A stretch of 64,000 bases of DNA from Branchiostoma lanceolatum (lineage: Eukaryota > Chordata > Leptocardii > Amphioxiformes > Branchiostomatidae). Below the pieces are notes generated by a model. It did not search any database. It saw nothing but the letters and a program-made list of their open reading frames with translations, and was not told the DNA's origin. The position numbers and the translations under genes were made by a program. The stretch lies in contig NC_089726.1 in NCBI RefSeq assembly GCF_035083965.1, forward strand, positions 13,273,501 to 13,337,500, written 5' to 3'. Positions 44,301 through 56,600 of this stretch are shown here, one piece after another. Within the stretch, counting starts at the first letter, position 1. Each line of letters opens with the position of its first letter.

Positions 44301-46877
44301 TTAGAAGTCTTTAAGCACCAAGTTTACACAGAATAGACAACAGCAGAACCTTAGAGCCATCTGTCTTAGCCTCGGATGCCTTCCTTACATCCCATAGAAC
44401 CATTTCCTAATACTGCGTACTTCGTTCTGCTTTTGAAAAAGCACCGCAAACTTTGTAGCCGGCTTTAGAGAATTATTACAGACTCAGCTCAGGAATGACG
44501 AGCATAATGGACCGAAAATAGGCAGTTCGTAGACTGTACATTACTATCATTAGACGACTTTATAACTTTGCCGGTAGCAATATCGAAATATAGTAACTGA
44601 TCGACATGCCACGCAGACCTGTTAATGTTAGTCGTTTTGGCGCCCTTTTCGTTAAAACGGCGTCAGGGGTGTTATTTTTGTATCAATGACACAACATCTT
44701 TCTTTAGAAGTCCTATTTCAGCATTTATGCTTCACCCACGTACACGGCTGTTCATAAAAGATAAGAATGAAAGCCTCCCGTAAGGCCCTTTATTAGGGGT
44801 TGGTGGTAAAGCCTCGAGTTCACTAGAGTATACATTGTCTTTCCCACTGGGTAGCATAATGTCTGACACAAATTGAGAAGAATTAGTGTCCCCTTTGCCA
44901 CCTTAGCTGCGATGTGGCGCAGATGTGAACTGATTCCGTAAGCCATTGTGCTCAGTCAAGCCGTGTCGCCGGAGATGTGGTATAGTCATAATCCATCAAC
45001 AATGTCGTGCTAACGTCGTTGCCTGGGGTACTCCGCGGCCTTGCCAGCAAGAAGGCAGAATCTGAATATGTACGGGGAGGGAGAGGGAGAGAGAGACAGA
45101 GAGAATGTGTATATATATATAAGATACATTACGGTTTATAAATCATTCAGAGCGCAGGTGATTTTCACCTTCCCATGTTTAAGTTATCTGTCAAGCGTAG
45201 TGCATGCGTTCCTTGTCCCATCTGCGCATGCGTAAAACATCTTCATGGCACTTTCCTTATCGGTGATTTTCTCCTTAACTGGTTGACAGACTAATTAACC
45301 AGGGGCACATTCCGCGCTAACGAGCGTCCGGAACTAATTTGTAAATAAGGGGACGACATCAATCTTCCAGGCTGTCACAATTAATCTTCTTGTTACTTAA
45401 TCTAATTAAGACACAGGCGCCATGAGATACTGTAAATTCATTTAGGTTCGAGGGGATTTGATTTCTCGGTAGGGGGTAAGAGCAGTCGATCGTGAGCACA
45501 TACGTTCTGAGTCCATTACTGACAGAAAATCATTTTTAGATAAACATGATACATAAAATATTTCAAGATTTACAGCACACCCTGTATGGCGACTTTCACA
45601 ACAGTAAAAGAATACGTTGTACAAGATCAATGTTTATGACCTTTGAGAGAGCTTTTCGGTCAAAGTCGTGGCCGGGGATTATTGTAAGGCAGTAGGTCTG
45701 TAGATTAGGATCACCAATAACTGCCGACCAACGGGGGTAGAGCGGAGATATCTCGGCTGGTAATTCTGGCCTGACGGGGGTACATGCCCTTGTGCCTGAC
45801 CTCAATGATCCTGTAATACATAACCGTGTAGTCTTGAAGGAAAGGCCCAATTTGTCTTCTTGATGTACTATCGTTTGGTATTTTACAGTCTGACACACGT
45901 GTTTTTTATCTCCTCTACACATAGTTCTTCATCTGCAGTGTTCTCGGTCTGATCTGTGCAAGGAAGACTACTGCGTGGGCGGTGAGCATCTCTTTCATCA
46001 TTTCTAATGCGCTTATATATATGATAAGTCAAATGGGAGGTGATAAACATAGTGACGTATGATTTACTATTGGCCAGATAAAGGATATCAAGAGTCTGAC
46101 ATATAAACTTGATTATGGTGAATGTTACAGAAACCCGTTTGGTGAAAGAAATCACCGGGCCGCCATTTTCTCCACACCGCTCCTGTCCTTGGTGCTGAAA
46201 AGGCTGTTTCGTCGAGCAGACTGTAAAGTTAGTTATCAGCAGCGGCTTAGGGTCCTGCGATCTCAAGGATAAATGAGGAATAAAAGCAGTATTCGTCACG
46301 CTAACATGTCAGAAGGCTTTAGTTCAGTTTGGAAGTACAATAGAGGATTTCTACTGTGTATTTAAGTGCTTTAACGCATGGAAAGGGAACCTTTTTATCC
46401 AACATGTCCAAACCACATAACAAGATTTGCTCACCCTGCAGTTTAAACGTGAAAGGTACTAGTAACCCAAGTGATGTAATAGGTGGCATTTGCGTTTGCA
46501 TATGTGAAATATGTCTCTTTTGTTGTCGTTGGTACCAACAGATCCTGTGCTTCATAGTGGCGTGCATCATATCTCTGGTCTTCAGTATCGTGACTATCCA
46601 GCTTCTAAGAGTGATAGCCTCCGGAAAGGGTAGTGCCCAGGACAACATCTCCCTGCTGGGACAGCCTACCGCCGTGCCAAGCTCGGGACAAGGCCTGGAG
46701 AAGAGCGTGGCTCTGGCACGGGGAGCCACGGCTGTGGCCGGGGTGGGGTGCGCCACCACCATCATACTGACGTTCCTCGCCTGCAGAGTCGCGCGGGAAG
46801 AGAAGAGGAGGCTGTTCATGATGAGGGAAGGAACCCTGGCGCCCGGGTCGTCACATCAAGTCAACGAGCTCACTTGA
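37551..46877 (+). CDS. Unrecognised small multi-pass membrane protein, two exons
   Basis: Exon 37551-37769 ends GGCGCTTGT before gtgagt, and exon 46542-46877 follows ggtaccaacag. Both are phase 0 and give 184 aa. Order: basic N-terminus ([20 protein letters not shown]), TM1 about residues 25-47 ([20 protein letters not shown]), a short loop with PICCGAC, TM2 about 74-95 ([20 protein letters not shown]), a Gly/Ser-rich loop, TM3 about 128-148 ([17 protein letters not shown]), then a basic tail ([13 protein letters not shown]). The ATG at 37551 has purines at -3 and +4; an in-frame ATG at 37515 has a weaker context and would add 12 residues. I do not recognise the family. The 8.8-kb intron is long for this region, so a missed middle exon is possible, although TM2 reads naturally across the junction. 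Confidence 0.65.
38360..38538. repeat. 179-bp foldback element
   Basis: The left arm (CTAGCCTCCGTTGCAGACTC, CTTCCGGCTGTTTTC) is mirrored by GAAAACAGCCGGGAGGAGTC and TGCATCGGAGGCTAG, with a few mismatches and a loop of about 90 AT-rich bases. It is MITE-like. Confidence 0.75.
41097..41370. repeat. (TG)n microsatellite, about 270 bases
   Basis: A long TG run interrupted by CG, TC and TATG variants and one short CG block. Open frames through it (Cys-Val or Thr-His repeats) are artefacts. The alternating purine-pyrimidine tract could adopt Z-DNA. Confidence 0.95.
41593..41680. repeat. 88-bp foldback element (TAGCCTGGGTACC family)
   Basis: The arms TAGCCTGGGTACCATCTTCC plus GTAGTAACC and GGTTACTACGGAGGATGATA plus CCCAGGCTA differ at about two positions. 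The same family occurs at 55564-55674 and as a half copy at 803-869. Confidence 0.85.
43445..43494. repeat. (TTTG)n microsatellite
   Basis: About ten TTTG units with small interruptions. Confidence 0.9.
43545..43818. mobile_element. SINE-like dispersed repeat
   Basis: It ends in a tRNA-like block with a box-B-like word (gaggattcgaacccaagatc, 43795-43814). Its left part, catggcgtaacacaccaagtttgtaccgaacagtac, is repeated in diverged form at 5958-5995 (catggcgtaagacatcaggtttgtactgaacaatat). The identity of the family is not known to me. Confidence 0.45.
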
Positions 46878-46966
46878 GACATCGGGTTGTCCAAGAATAG
46901 CATATTCTGGTCTTTTGACATTCTTACTCGTGTAAACATGAAAGAGAAAGGCCGGGACTTGTGTGC

Positions 46967-47143
<177 letters not shown>

Positions 47144-47403
47144 TTCAAACATTTGCAAACAGATATAATATTTACTAGCAACTACCGACTGTTTCTCTCC
47201 TCGATCCTCGTTTTCTACGGAGGTATATTGACTACTGCACCCATCTGCAGTATCCCTGGCAAGGAAGGTCGTCTAGATCTAGCATTATGGTCCTCAAAGA
47301 TGAACTCCCCTAGTGTCACGTCAATTCCCAACAGTTGATATGTTTAGGCGGGGAAAAAAAGAAGAACGAGGAATCTGAAAAGACAACGTTTCCCATTTCT
47401 CCC

Positions 47404-47409
47404 AATAAA
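47404..47409 (+). terminator. Candidate polyadenylation signal AATAAA
   Basis: The first perfect AATAAA after the stop of the membrane-protein gene, 527 bases downstream. If used, the GA repeat is part of the mRNA. Confidence 0.35.
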
Positions 47410-49543
47410 TGCATGTAAATAGAACAATTGTGAGGAGCACTGCATAACTTTGAACAAGATATGAATAGAACAACTTGACCTCTCTCAAAATCTCTCTCAC
47501 ATTTTCAAGTAATAATTCCTGTTTTACTATCCTGTCCTTCAAGACGTCGTTTCAATGTGCGCAGGAAAGGAAAAAATTAATTCATAGAAAGTACTGCAGG
47601 TAGTCAGGAGGTAGAGAATCAATGAGTGATAATGACGCACAACCTTTGCTGAACTGTCGAACTGAGAGCGCTTCACACCACTTGGAAGGACACGTGTTCT
47701 ATCGTGAGTGGTTCACAAATGGTCGTTAAGAGGGGGGTGATAGAAAACAAATGGAGAAAACATACTGCTCTATCTACGGAGCAAATGTGCATATATCCAT
47801 GTAAAGACTAGGGGTATATTCATCTGTCGATAGGGGGTTCATGGGTGAAAGGGTGGACCTTGATGCGACGAATAATCAACCAAGTCGTAAAGTTAACATA
47901 TAAGACTTTGAGGTTTCTGTCCTCCTCGAGGTGGATATTTTGCTTTTGACAATCGGTATAGTGGGGACCTGTCCATCTCAGCTGATACCAGACCTTCCAT
48001 GACTCTACCAATGTTGTATATTTGCTATTTAGTCTATTTCTTGTGTCATTTTTGATTTTTGTCAATTTTACATTTAAGTTGGTAAGAACGTATTTACTGG
48101 TAACTGTTACCATATGGATTATACATTGTAAATATGACGATTCATATACAACAAACGAGTTGTATACTGCAGGAGCACTACGACGATACAGTATGACTGT
48201 TGAGTGATAAATGAAAGGGGCCTTCACAGATCCTACCGTACTCTGTACATAACAAAGATGATACTATCTGTTTTCATATGTAGCATATACATATATATAT
48301 ACACATTTCTCAATCCAGTAAACTGGAAGAAAGGACTTATATCCTCACATTAGCAATATCTAAAAACAGGAGCGTCCATAACCAAGTGCCATCTTGAAAA
48401 TATCGTTTACATTGCATAGCTCAGCCATCGTAGTTCCAGTTAGGGTAGTTTGAGATCTTCAGGCAGATGTTACAAGAGGTAGATTGTAAAAAGGGGAAAT
48501 TGTGTCATGAAGAGTTGTGTCAGAAAAACAAGCAAGCTAGAAAATATTGTGATTTACCCTTATAACATCTCCTTGGAGACTAGGCACTTAGTATACATAG
48601 AAGATTAAGCAATGCTTCATGAAAGCGTCAGGTGAAGTCATTATGGGTTGGCTACCATGTACGGTCTCGTAGTTATGAGTTGATACGTAGAATGGCAAGC
48701 CCCCTGCTGTGTGCCCGCTGACACAAGATAAGGCAGTCCCATGGCAGTCACGTTTGTTTCAATACATTAGCAATTACTTCATGTCGGCAATTACAAAACG
48801 TGTACATCACGATACAGTATGTTGACGTATGGTTCAATCCACACCATTATTCTTGTACATTCGGTGTGATATAATATACCGAGTATCTCTCATCTTGACC
48901 ATCCAGATTACCATTGATTTTAGTCATCTTGCAATAAAATGAATTGATCAACAACTTTGCATCCAGGTTTCACTTGCTCATACTTTACTCTAGCTGTATG
49001 TAGTAAATTCTATTACTTTGTTTCAGGCGAGTCCTTTACAAATGTAGCGTTAAAAACGACATGAAAGGGACTACAGTTGTAGACTGTTGGCTGTGATGTT
49101 ACCGTGAATGATTCATGATGTAGTTTTGTGGGACTCATTTTCACCTTTTCGGCTCATCAGTCATACTATACACAAACCCTCTCAGGAATTCACATTATGC
49201 ATCATTCGTAGTGTTAGAAAGAGATTTAAAAAACACCTTTTGATTTGTTCTAAAAACAATGATAGTTAAAACGAATATGACAAAGGTGGTACTTAAGCTT
49301 AGCTCGTATTACACTGGTCAAGGACGTTTGTGCATCTTTTTGAGTTGTCACATTAGCAATGATTAAGTCATAAAGATTCCTTTCCGTATCGCAGACTCAA
49401 TCAGCCTCATTTGAACAGCTTATAATCCCTGGGAGTGACCTGTAGAAAGGTGTTTAGCTGTCCGGTACTTTATAGCCTCAAGGTGCTTCAGCAGGATCCG
49501 GACCCTGAAGTAATCAACAACACTATCATGCAGATGTAATTAC
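47410..49543. other. Spacer without a supported gene
   Basis: AT-rich, with no coding block that I can defend on either strand. Confidence 0.4.
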
Positions 49544-49645
49544 CTGGTGGTGTCTCTCATATCCCCTCAACACGGACTCCAGGAAGTAGCAGAGGCAGGG
49601 CAGCAGAGACAGGCATTCAAACAGATAACGGTCTGCACCCCCGGG
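49544..49645 (-). CDS. Orphan exon-like coding block, unknown protein
   Basis: On the minus strand a 102-base block is open in phase 0 to phase 0 (34 codons), preceded by ttccttccag and followed by gtaatt. It reads GGADRYLFECLSLLPCLC and continues YFLESVLRGYERHH: a dense, well-balanced helix-like sequence quite unlike the surrounding AT-rich DNA. I do not recognise it and found no partner exon nearby on the same strand. It may be an exon of a gene inside the spacer, a decayed gene piece, or chance. Confidence 0.35.
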
Positions 49646-50633
49646 CTGGAAGGAAATTGGAAGGACGGTAGGAGGTTATTCGGAGGAAATTAAAGAGAAG
49701 GGAGCTTGTTTACTCATTCTTTTGAAGAAAGGAAAGAGTAGAAGATGGATTGGTGATGTCCAATTTTTTTAGAGTAACGAATATCGTCAATGAAACATAC
49801 CCTAGCACAAACAACCTGAACTGAACTATTCTTACAACAGAAAATCCCAACGCGTCAACGAAGCACCAACTAAAACGCATGTCACAATCCGACGTAGAAA
49901 GAGGAAATTAGACTATTTCCTGTTAGTTAGACGCTGCAATCACCGAGCCTGAACAACTGAAGAAGCCACGTCGTCGAAACGTGTCTGCGTGACTGGCTGA
50001 AGAAAAGAGAACTTCGCGGCTTCGATTGTCTTACTGTGCGATGTGAATGATGTCTGTTGCCTAAAACCATCCGCTCCATAAAACCAATCATACATCACTA
50101 TTCGGCACAGCGGAGGACCGGCTCCACATGTTTTAATATATTTATATCGTGTTCTCGTGTTTTCTGGCGATACTGTGAAGGTCACAGCACACGCGCGGCT
50201 GCACAAGATCTTCACACTCAACTTTTCCCGGTACATGCTAAAACTGAAACACACAGAAAGGATTTTATCGATGCATATCTTTTTACATATTGGAGGAAGT
50301 GACAGAGCTTGTCATCACCAGTGTTTAAATTTTGGTAAACTTTAAATGCGTGATAATTAAAGAGCTGCCTCAGTGCATGGAGCTGTCTCTCTGTTTGAAC
50401 TCTGTTTCTGCTGTTATTTTTTCATGACACTATCTTTGAATAGACATATGAAGATATCGGCGTCATCATAATCATCATATTCATATAATGTAGATTAAAG
50501 TCGCCCGGGGATAAGGAAGCGATACCGCAGACTTTATCAAAGCAGCTTATATTAATATTCAGTCTACTGTGTGCAGTAGTAGTGAGGAGACGAGAGGGGC
50601 ACTATCTTACTCACGGCTCGTAGAGGTGTCACC
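49646..50633. other. 5' flank of the lectin-like gene
   Basis: This contains ctgaagaagccacgtcgtcg followed by aaacgtg at 49953-49979, a word that resembles the hammerhead-like stretch at 11531 and may be another retroelement scar. The lectin gene starts at 50634 in a good Kozak context (gtcaccATGc). No TATA box is placed. Confidence 0.35.
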
Positions 50634-53600
50634 ATGCTGCGGTCGCTGTCGTCGTCCGCGGTACTGATTCTCCTGCTGCTGTCAGGATGGCGTCTGTGCG
50701 AGGGTGAAACTTACAGGTACTGTGTCTGGTCTTTATTAATATTGTAGTATTTCACCCTACTGCTAATAGTGTTGAGTCCTAATGTACTGACAAGGGGTGA
50801 AACAAAAGTGTGGAAGTAACAGGGTGCCCGTAATTCATCCCGGGCTTGTATTTGGGTCTCAGAGACGAGTATACGCGAAACCCTGTTCAACGTCGTAGGA
50901 AAAATATTCTGTCCAAATGCTGCTTTTATTTTTTTGTTTACTGACTTGTTTAACTTATTTCTTTGTTACTTTATTTTCTCATTAACATTTTTTTCAAATT
51001 CGCAAATACAAATTGATAGATAATATTCCACTCTAGAATTAGAATGTCTGACATTTCTCCTTCCACACTACATGTAGGTCACATAGAGGTTTTGAATGGA
51101 AGTTCCCAACAGACGGTAACTCCACAGCGGGAAATAGCAGCCTTGGATGGGAGACCTCAACTGGCGGTAACTCCACAGCAGGAAACAATAGCCTTGACTC
51201 GGATTGCCCAACAAACGACAACTCCACAACGGTTCAAAGCGACCATGGAAAAGTCAACAGGAGCCTTCAGTGGAAGTTTCCTGCAAAAGACAACTTTGAA
51301 GACCTTCCCACAATGGAAACCCTTACCCAGGTACGCGCTACCTCTTTTCTGTTGTATGGGCCATACCGGTACATTTATTCCAGTTGTTTGTTTTTTCACC
51401 CTGCTAGCTTCATTCCCTTTCTCTGTATTTCTTAGTTGTTTGGCTGTTAGCTTTTACATTGTTCTTCTTTCAACCTATCAAAATAGCCCGCTCTGTAACT
51501 AATGTTAGCCACGTCGATGAAAGTTAGCTCTTCGGTAAAGAGGCCACGGCATGTATGTAAATATCATGGATGACATCCTGTGCAGACGCCAAATTTAATG
51601 CCAAAGGTACAAATAATACGATGGGTAAAAAAAAACAAGGTGGCTAAATTTTCAAAATAGACCACAAAAAAAAATTGGATTTATTCCTGTAAAGTGAGAA
51701 TTGAGTGGAAGACTGGTATCAATTTCCAAGTTCGCAACTGCCCTCATGGCTACAACATTGGTGCCACTTCGAACTATCGAACAAGTTCATTTCTATAACT
51801 ACAGTCATGGCTACCTCACTGGTGTCACTTCTACTCTACAACTACAATCAAGGCTACAACATATTGTAATTTTGGCACTTTCTCGTCATATTGGCCATCT
51901 CCGGATTGCTACACTTCATAATGTTCACAAATAATCAGGGTACACCTTGCTACATACAATGTACTTAGGTAAGATATTTCTCATCGAAAAATCAAATAAG
52001 TTTTTATTCCGTTCCTTGATTTTTCCTTATGCAAAGAAATAAGTCGTGTGCCGGCCCAAAATGAACAGTATCCATGTATTGACTCATTGTATACATGGAA
52101 GGTGGAAATCCATTGAATGTGTTATATACGCCTGGCGATACATACTGATTGTCACTCACCTTTTTTTCAATGTTCAATGTTTCTTAGATGACTATAGTTT
52201 TGTGGTTTGTATAAAATCACGTCATCTTTTGTTGTTGGCATTCAGAGGTAAGCTCATTTAACGAATACCAATTTTCTAACAGCCTTTTGAGCGGCATCTG
52301 GACGATGTAAGAGTGCTTCTGAACAAGGTACGTGGCAGGTATCTCAGTTAACACGGTGTTGGGTGTCTGTTTTATGCGATAGGCTGACACTCTTCTCTCA
52401 AGTCCCTGTGGTTAAATCGTTTCGCCATGTTTCTCGGTAAATTATGTCATTTCTAATGTTGTAAGTTAACCACACACCAGGCAACTCGCACACTCAGCAA
52501 CGGTTGGATTAAAACTAAATGTCTTATATTTTATCTGGTTAGTAAAATATCCCTATGTTCTCCGTCTTTACTTTGTAGCCTATTCTCTAAAGCAGTAAAG
52601 GTGATAAATTTTGCTAAGAGTGCAGTTATCGAAATAATACAGGGAGGTTTTATATCTTGCTCTGCTTTTCCGAAACAAACAAACCGGACGATTGTATCAA
52701 GTATCAAATTTGTTTTGATGCCATGCTGCAGTAAAAATCATTGGAAGGTTATGAAATGCCAAATATCTCAGTGCATGGCGACAGTACAAATGTAGAAGAT
52801 GCCTTGAATGTTGTGCTAGGGTAGTTTGAATGCGTGTTCATGGCTGTGAGCTGTCGAGCATCTGGAGTATTGTGTTGACGGTCCCCTCGCCTCAAGTAAG
52901 TGCGTCACTAACCGTTAGTGGCGTGTTGCCATGGAAACACAGACGACACCGGTTCATCGTTGGAATTGATAGACGATTTACTTCCCACCATGCTCATGAT
53001 TGGTATTTTTGGTGACGAAAATTTTTAGACCAAAGTGCGTTGTTATTGTTTATTGTTCTTCTTAATCAAATCAATTTCGAGCGCAATGCTGAAAATTCAC
53101 TTTACCATATATCTATCCCCATGAGGTACTCTGTTTCAGATTCTGTTTAAGACTAATATTTCTGTTAGTATCTTAAAAATCTTAACAGAATTTAAGAAGT
53201 TCAATTGTTTATAAAAAGCAGCTCCTGACCCTCAACAACTGTGTTTTTCCTGGCTATTCTAGCTGATCTCACAACCTAAGTCCAGTAATATAATGATAGG
53301 TGTTTGATAATGTTAAAACTGTCCTATATAGAAAATCCATTTACAGTTATCTGTGAATAATTAGGACACGTTTTCATTTCAGACCGCGGCGGCTACAGAC
53401 ATGTTGGTCCCATATCAGCGCTTGGGCGCCAAGATGTACAAAGCCCTGGACACCGCCGTCACGTATGACGAGGCCAAAGCTGCGTGTGAAGCCGACGGCG
53501 CGATCCTTCCGACACCGAAGGACATGGCAACCCAAGATCGACTCACCAGGCACCTTGTTCCCCGGTAAACATTTTCAGGAGTAATGTCTTGCGGAAGTAG

Positions 53601-56600
53601 GGATGCTTTAGACTAAGGAATCCCCCTATAAATGACATTGCTACCTGTACAAAAGTAAAGACAATGTATCGTGATATCCTCAACTTTCCTAGGAGGGCCA
53701 ACTCCAAACTTTACCAACATAAGTGCCGATTTGCTTGGTCTTTTCAAAATGACAATGACTAGACTGATCGAACGTCCTGCTATCCAGATAGCAAACAAAT
53801 TGATTTCCAGCTTCAACCAACCGTACCAAAACAAACTTGCCCCGTGTTGTAAAAGGTTCCAAAGGTGATATAAAACGAATGAATACCTGAAAATATCAAA
53901 ATGTCGCCTTTCTAAAACTGTTCTACTTGAAAGGAGTTCAAGACAAATAGTAACGTTACTATGACTGTCCAGCAAGTTGTAAGTTGACTCATGTGAAAAT
54001 TCCTTATTTTCTGTAGAACTCAGAGCAGGATCCGGAATTACTTAAACTATCATGAGAAGACCTCATGCCCCATGTTCTGTCCACAGGCTGTCCACCTCTG
54101 CTTGGCTGGGTCTCCGGCTGGATGCGGCTGTAGAACAGTGGGTGTGGAGCGATGGCGAGCCGCTAGGGGGATGGACGCAATGGGGAGGCGGCACCGAGTG
54201 CGAACTGGAGCCATTAGTAGAGTGGGTTCCGTCGATTTCCTTGGAACAGGAAGACGTGTGGATAAAACCGCAGATACAGCCGCCCATGTGTGGGCACCTG
54301 AAGTGCGCATACATGGATGCTGAAGGCATCTGGTACAAGGCAGCATGTGATTCCAAGGCCAACGGGATTTGTGAGAGGCCAGGTGAGATCGATGCGATTT
54401 AACATATGTGATCGCTCTTGTTCTTTATGCAATTCTCCTGTTCTCTGTAACGTTATCCAGTTTCAAGGACAACATTTAAACGGTGTTGCCTTCTCTCCTC
54501 CCTTCGTTCTACAGTCCCCGGGTGCATACCTGAACGTTTACGCCGTGAAGTGTTCCGTGTTGAGAGGAACTCGGGGGTTCCCGTGTACAACACCTGGCAG
54601 AAGGTGGGATCCGACAGCTGGGCTCAGTGGAACGTGCAGGAGGTGAGTCATACGGGCTAGACCGTCTAAAATAACGTTTTGATTCGCAGGACTTCTGTGT
54701 GAAGTAAGATTGCTGAGCTGTTCAGAGCTTCAGGGAAGGGTCCACCAAATGAACTTTCCAGTCTAATAAAAAAATAAAAGTACGCACAAAGAGTACGCAC
54801 GGTGCAATTTACTGCGCAACTCAAATGGTAGTCCCTCCCCTTTTACAGCTCGAGGTCATTATTTCCTGGACACCAACCTTGTCAGGCTAATGCCATTACG
54901 TGCCATCGATGATTCCAGCTAATTAAGGGAGTGTTAGGCCCGATTTACACACCCGTTTTCATTGTCGATACGGGGCTGTGTGTGAGGAGCTTTGGGCTGC
55001 TCAAGTGGAGTTTTTCTACTGGAAAACGCTACTTGAGTGGGCTAGGGTTCTCCTTGCACAGTCCTGATTCGACTCCAAGTCGACTCAACGAGGCATGTGT
55101 AGACCTAGCCTTAGATTGAACTCTGCCGTGCCCACCGGGCTCTGAAACGTCATGACCTTGATGCATGGTCCTCAAGTCACCCCTCAAAGGAAGTGACTCC
55201 ACCTGCGGCAAATTTAATTACTGCAGCAAACAAAGCAACTAGCTCTGCTGTATGCTAACGTTACATTTTTCAAACGCAAGGTGACTGTGGAGCTGTTTGA
55301 GAACCACAACAGCGTGCTGAAGCTAGTGTTCGACGGGAAAGGCACCGACCACATGAGCTGGTTCTCCCCGGACAAGTTGCTGTCTGCCCCGTGGACAGAT
55401 CTTGACAGGCCGTTCTTTTTCAGCATCAAGGGGGCACAGAAGACAGACAGGTAATCCATTAGAAAATTATTGACATCGGCAGGGATTTTCTGTCAGAGGT
55501 GACAGTCTACAGTATGCGATGTGGGTAGAAATATAGTTGGGTTGGGCATGTATGGGTTCATACTAGCCTGGGTACCATCTGTAGTAACCGTTGGCTCAAT
55601 ACATTTGTTTGCTAGCCACGTTAGCAAGCGAAAAGAGTGAGCCAGCGTTTACTACAGAGGATGGTACCCAGGCTGGGTTCACACAGTTTTAATTTTTAAA
55701 GTTTTCAAAAACTTTCCAAATGGACGGCCATGAAAAGTGAATCGAATGTGATAGCGTTATCTATCAATAAACCAACCAACCAACCAACCAATTGATTAAT
55801 TAATTTGGTGAGTAATTACACGAGTACTTAACTAATCAATGATCTTTGAGTTCATTGACTGAACCAAATCATCACAAGGTTTAATCCTGATAAATCTATA
55901 CATAACGTTATATATTCTTTTTACAAATATTTCATAATTTGGTAAATGTACAAAAATATTACATCGTCGTTCGGATCAACATAACTCGATTAATCGATCA
56001 ATCAAGTTATTGGTTAACTTACAAACTGTAGACAAACTCACCTGCTTGTACTTGTGCGTTCTGAAACAGGCGCTTCTTCATCCATGGCCATTACTACGGG
56101 TGTGCGCACGACCGGGGCTGGCTGGCCGTTCTGGAGTCGAAGAACCCGCCGTGCTCATGGGAACGTCCTCATGGCTACACGAACGACGACCTACCCATCA
56201 TCCTCTACTCCACCTTGTTAGGGAGGGTCACGTGGGAACAAGGTATCTTGGCTTTCTTGATTGCTAAGATATCGTGGTAAGGGCAGGGCGAACTGATCTA
56301 TGATTTCCTGAGGGCAGAGTGCAACGTAATCTAGAGTCCAGACTGTTGCCAGGGCCTACACAGGACAGGAACTTTTGCCTTAGACCCACATGGAAGGCCA
56401 TTTAGCACAGACAATGTTTTTAAGCTGCAGAAAAAATGGTGGCACCGGGTGAGTTTAGTTGATCAGGCGGGAGAGAAGCTTACTGTACCGGGGAGACCCA
56501 GGAGAGACTGGTGACCAGGCTAGGGTAGATGGGACCAGCCTTGGAAGAGTGTGACTAGTATTACGTTTGCGGAATGAAAGTGCTGTACAGAATGATGTGA

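Larger units (their letters stand above)
37770..46541 (+). other. Long intron of the membrane-protein gene
   Basis: No further exon could be supported. It holds foldbacks (38360-38538, 41593-41680), microsatellites (41097-41370, 43445-43494), a SINE-like repeat (43545-43818), a repeat-like patch with repeated ACTAGTCC words (42640-42780), and a stretch rich in homeodomain-type TAATCT/TAATTA words (45370-45415). Parts of 41780-42130 and 44900-45420 are not obviously repetitive and could be regulatory. Confidence 0.45.

Noticed and set aside
45596-46299. Two overlapping minus-strand open frames of 108 and 138 codons
   Set aside because: No domain, no splice pattern and skewed composition; they lie in an intron and look like chance.
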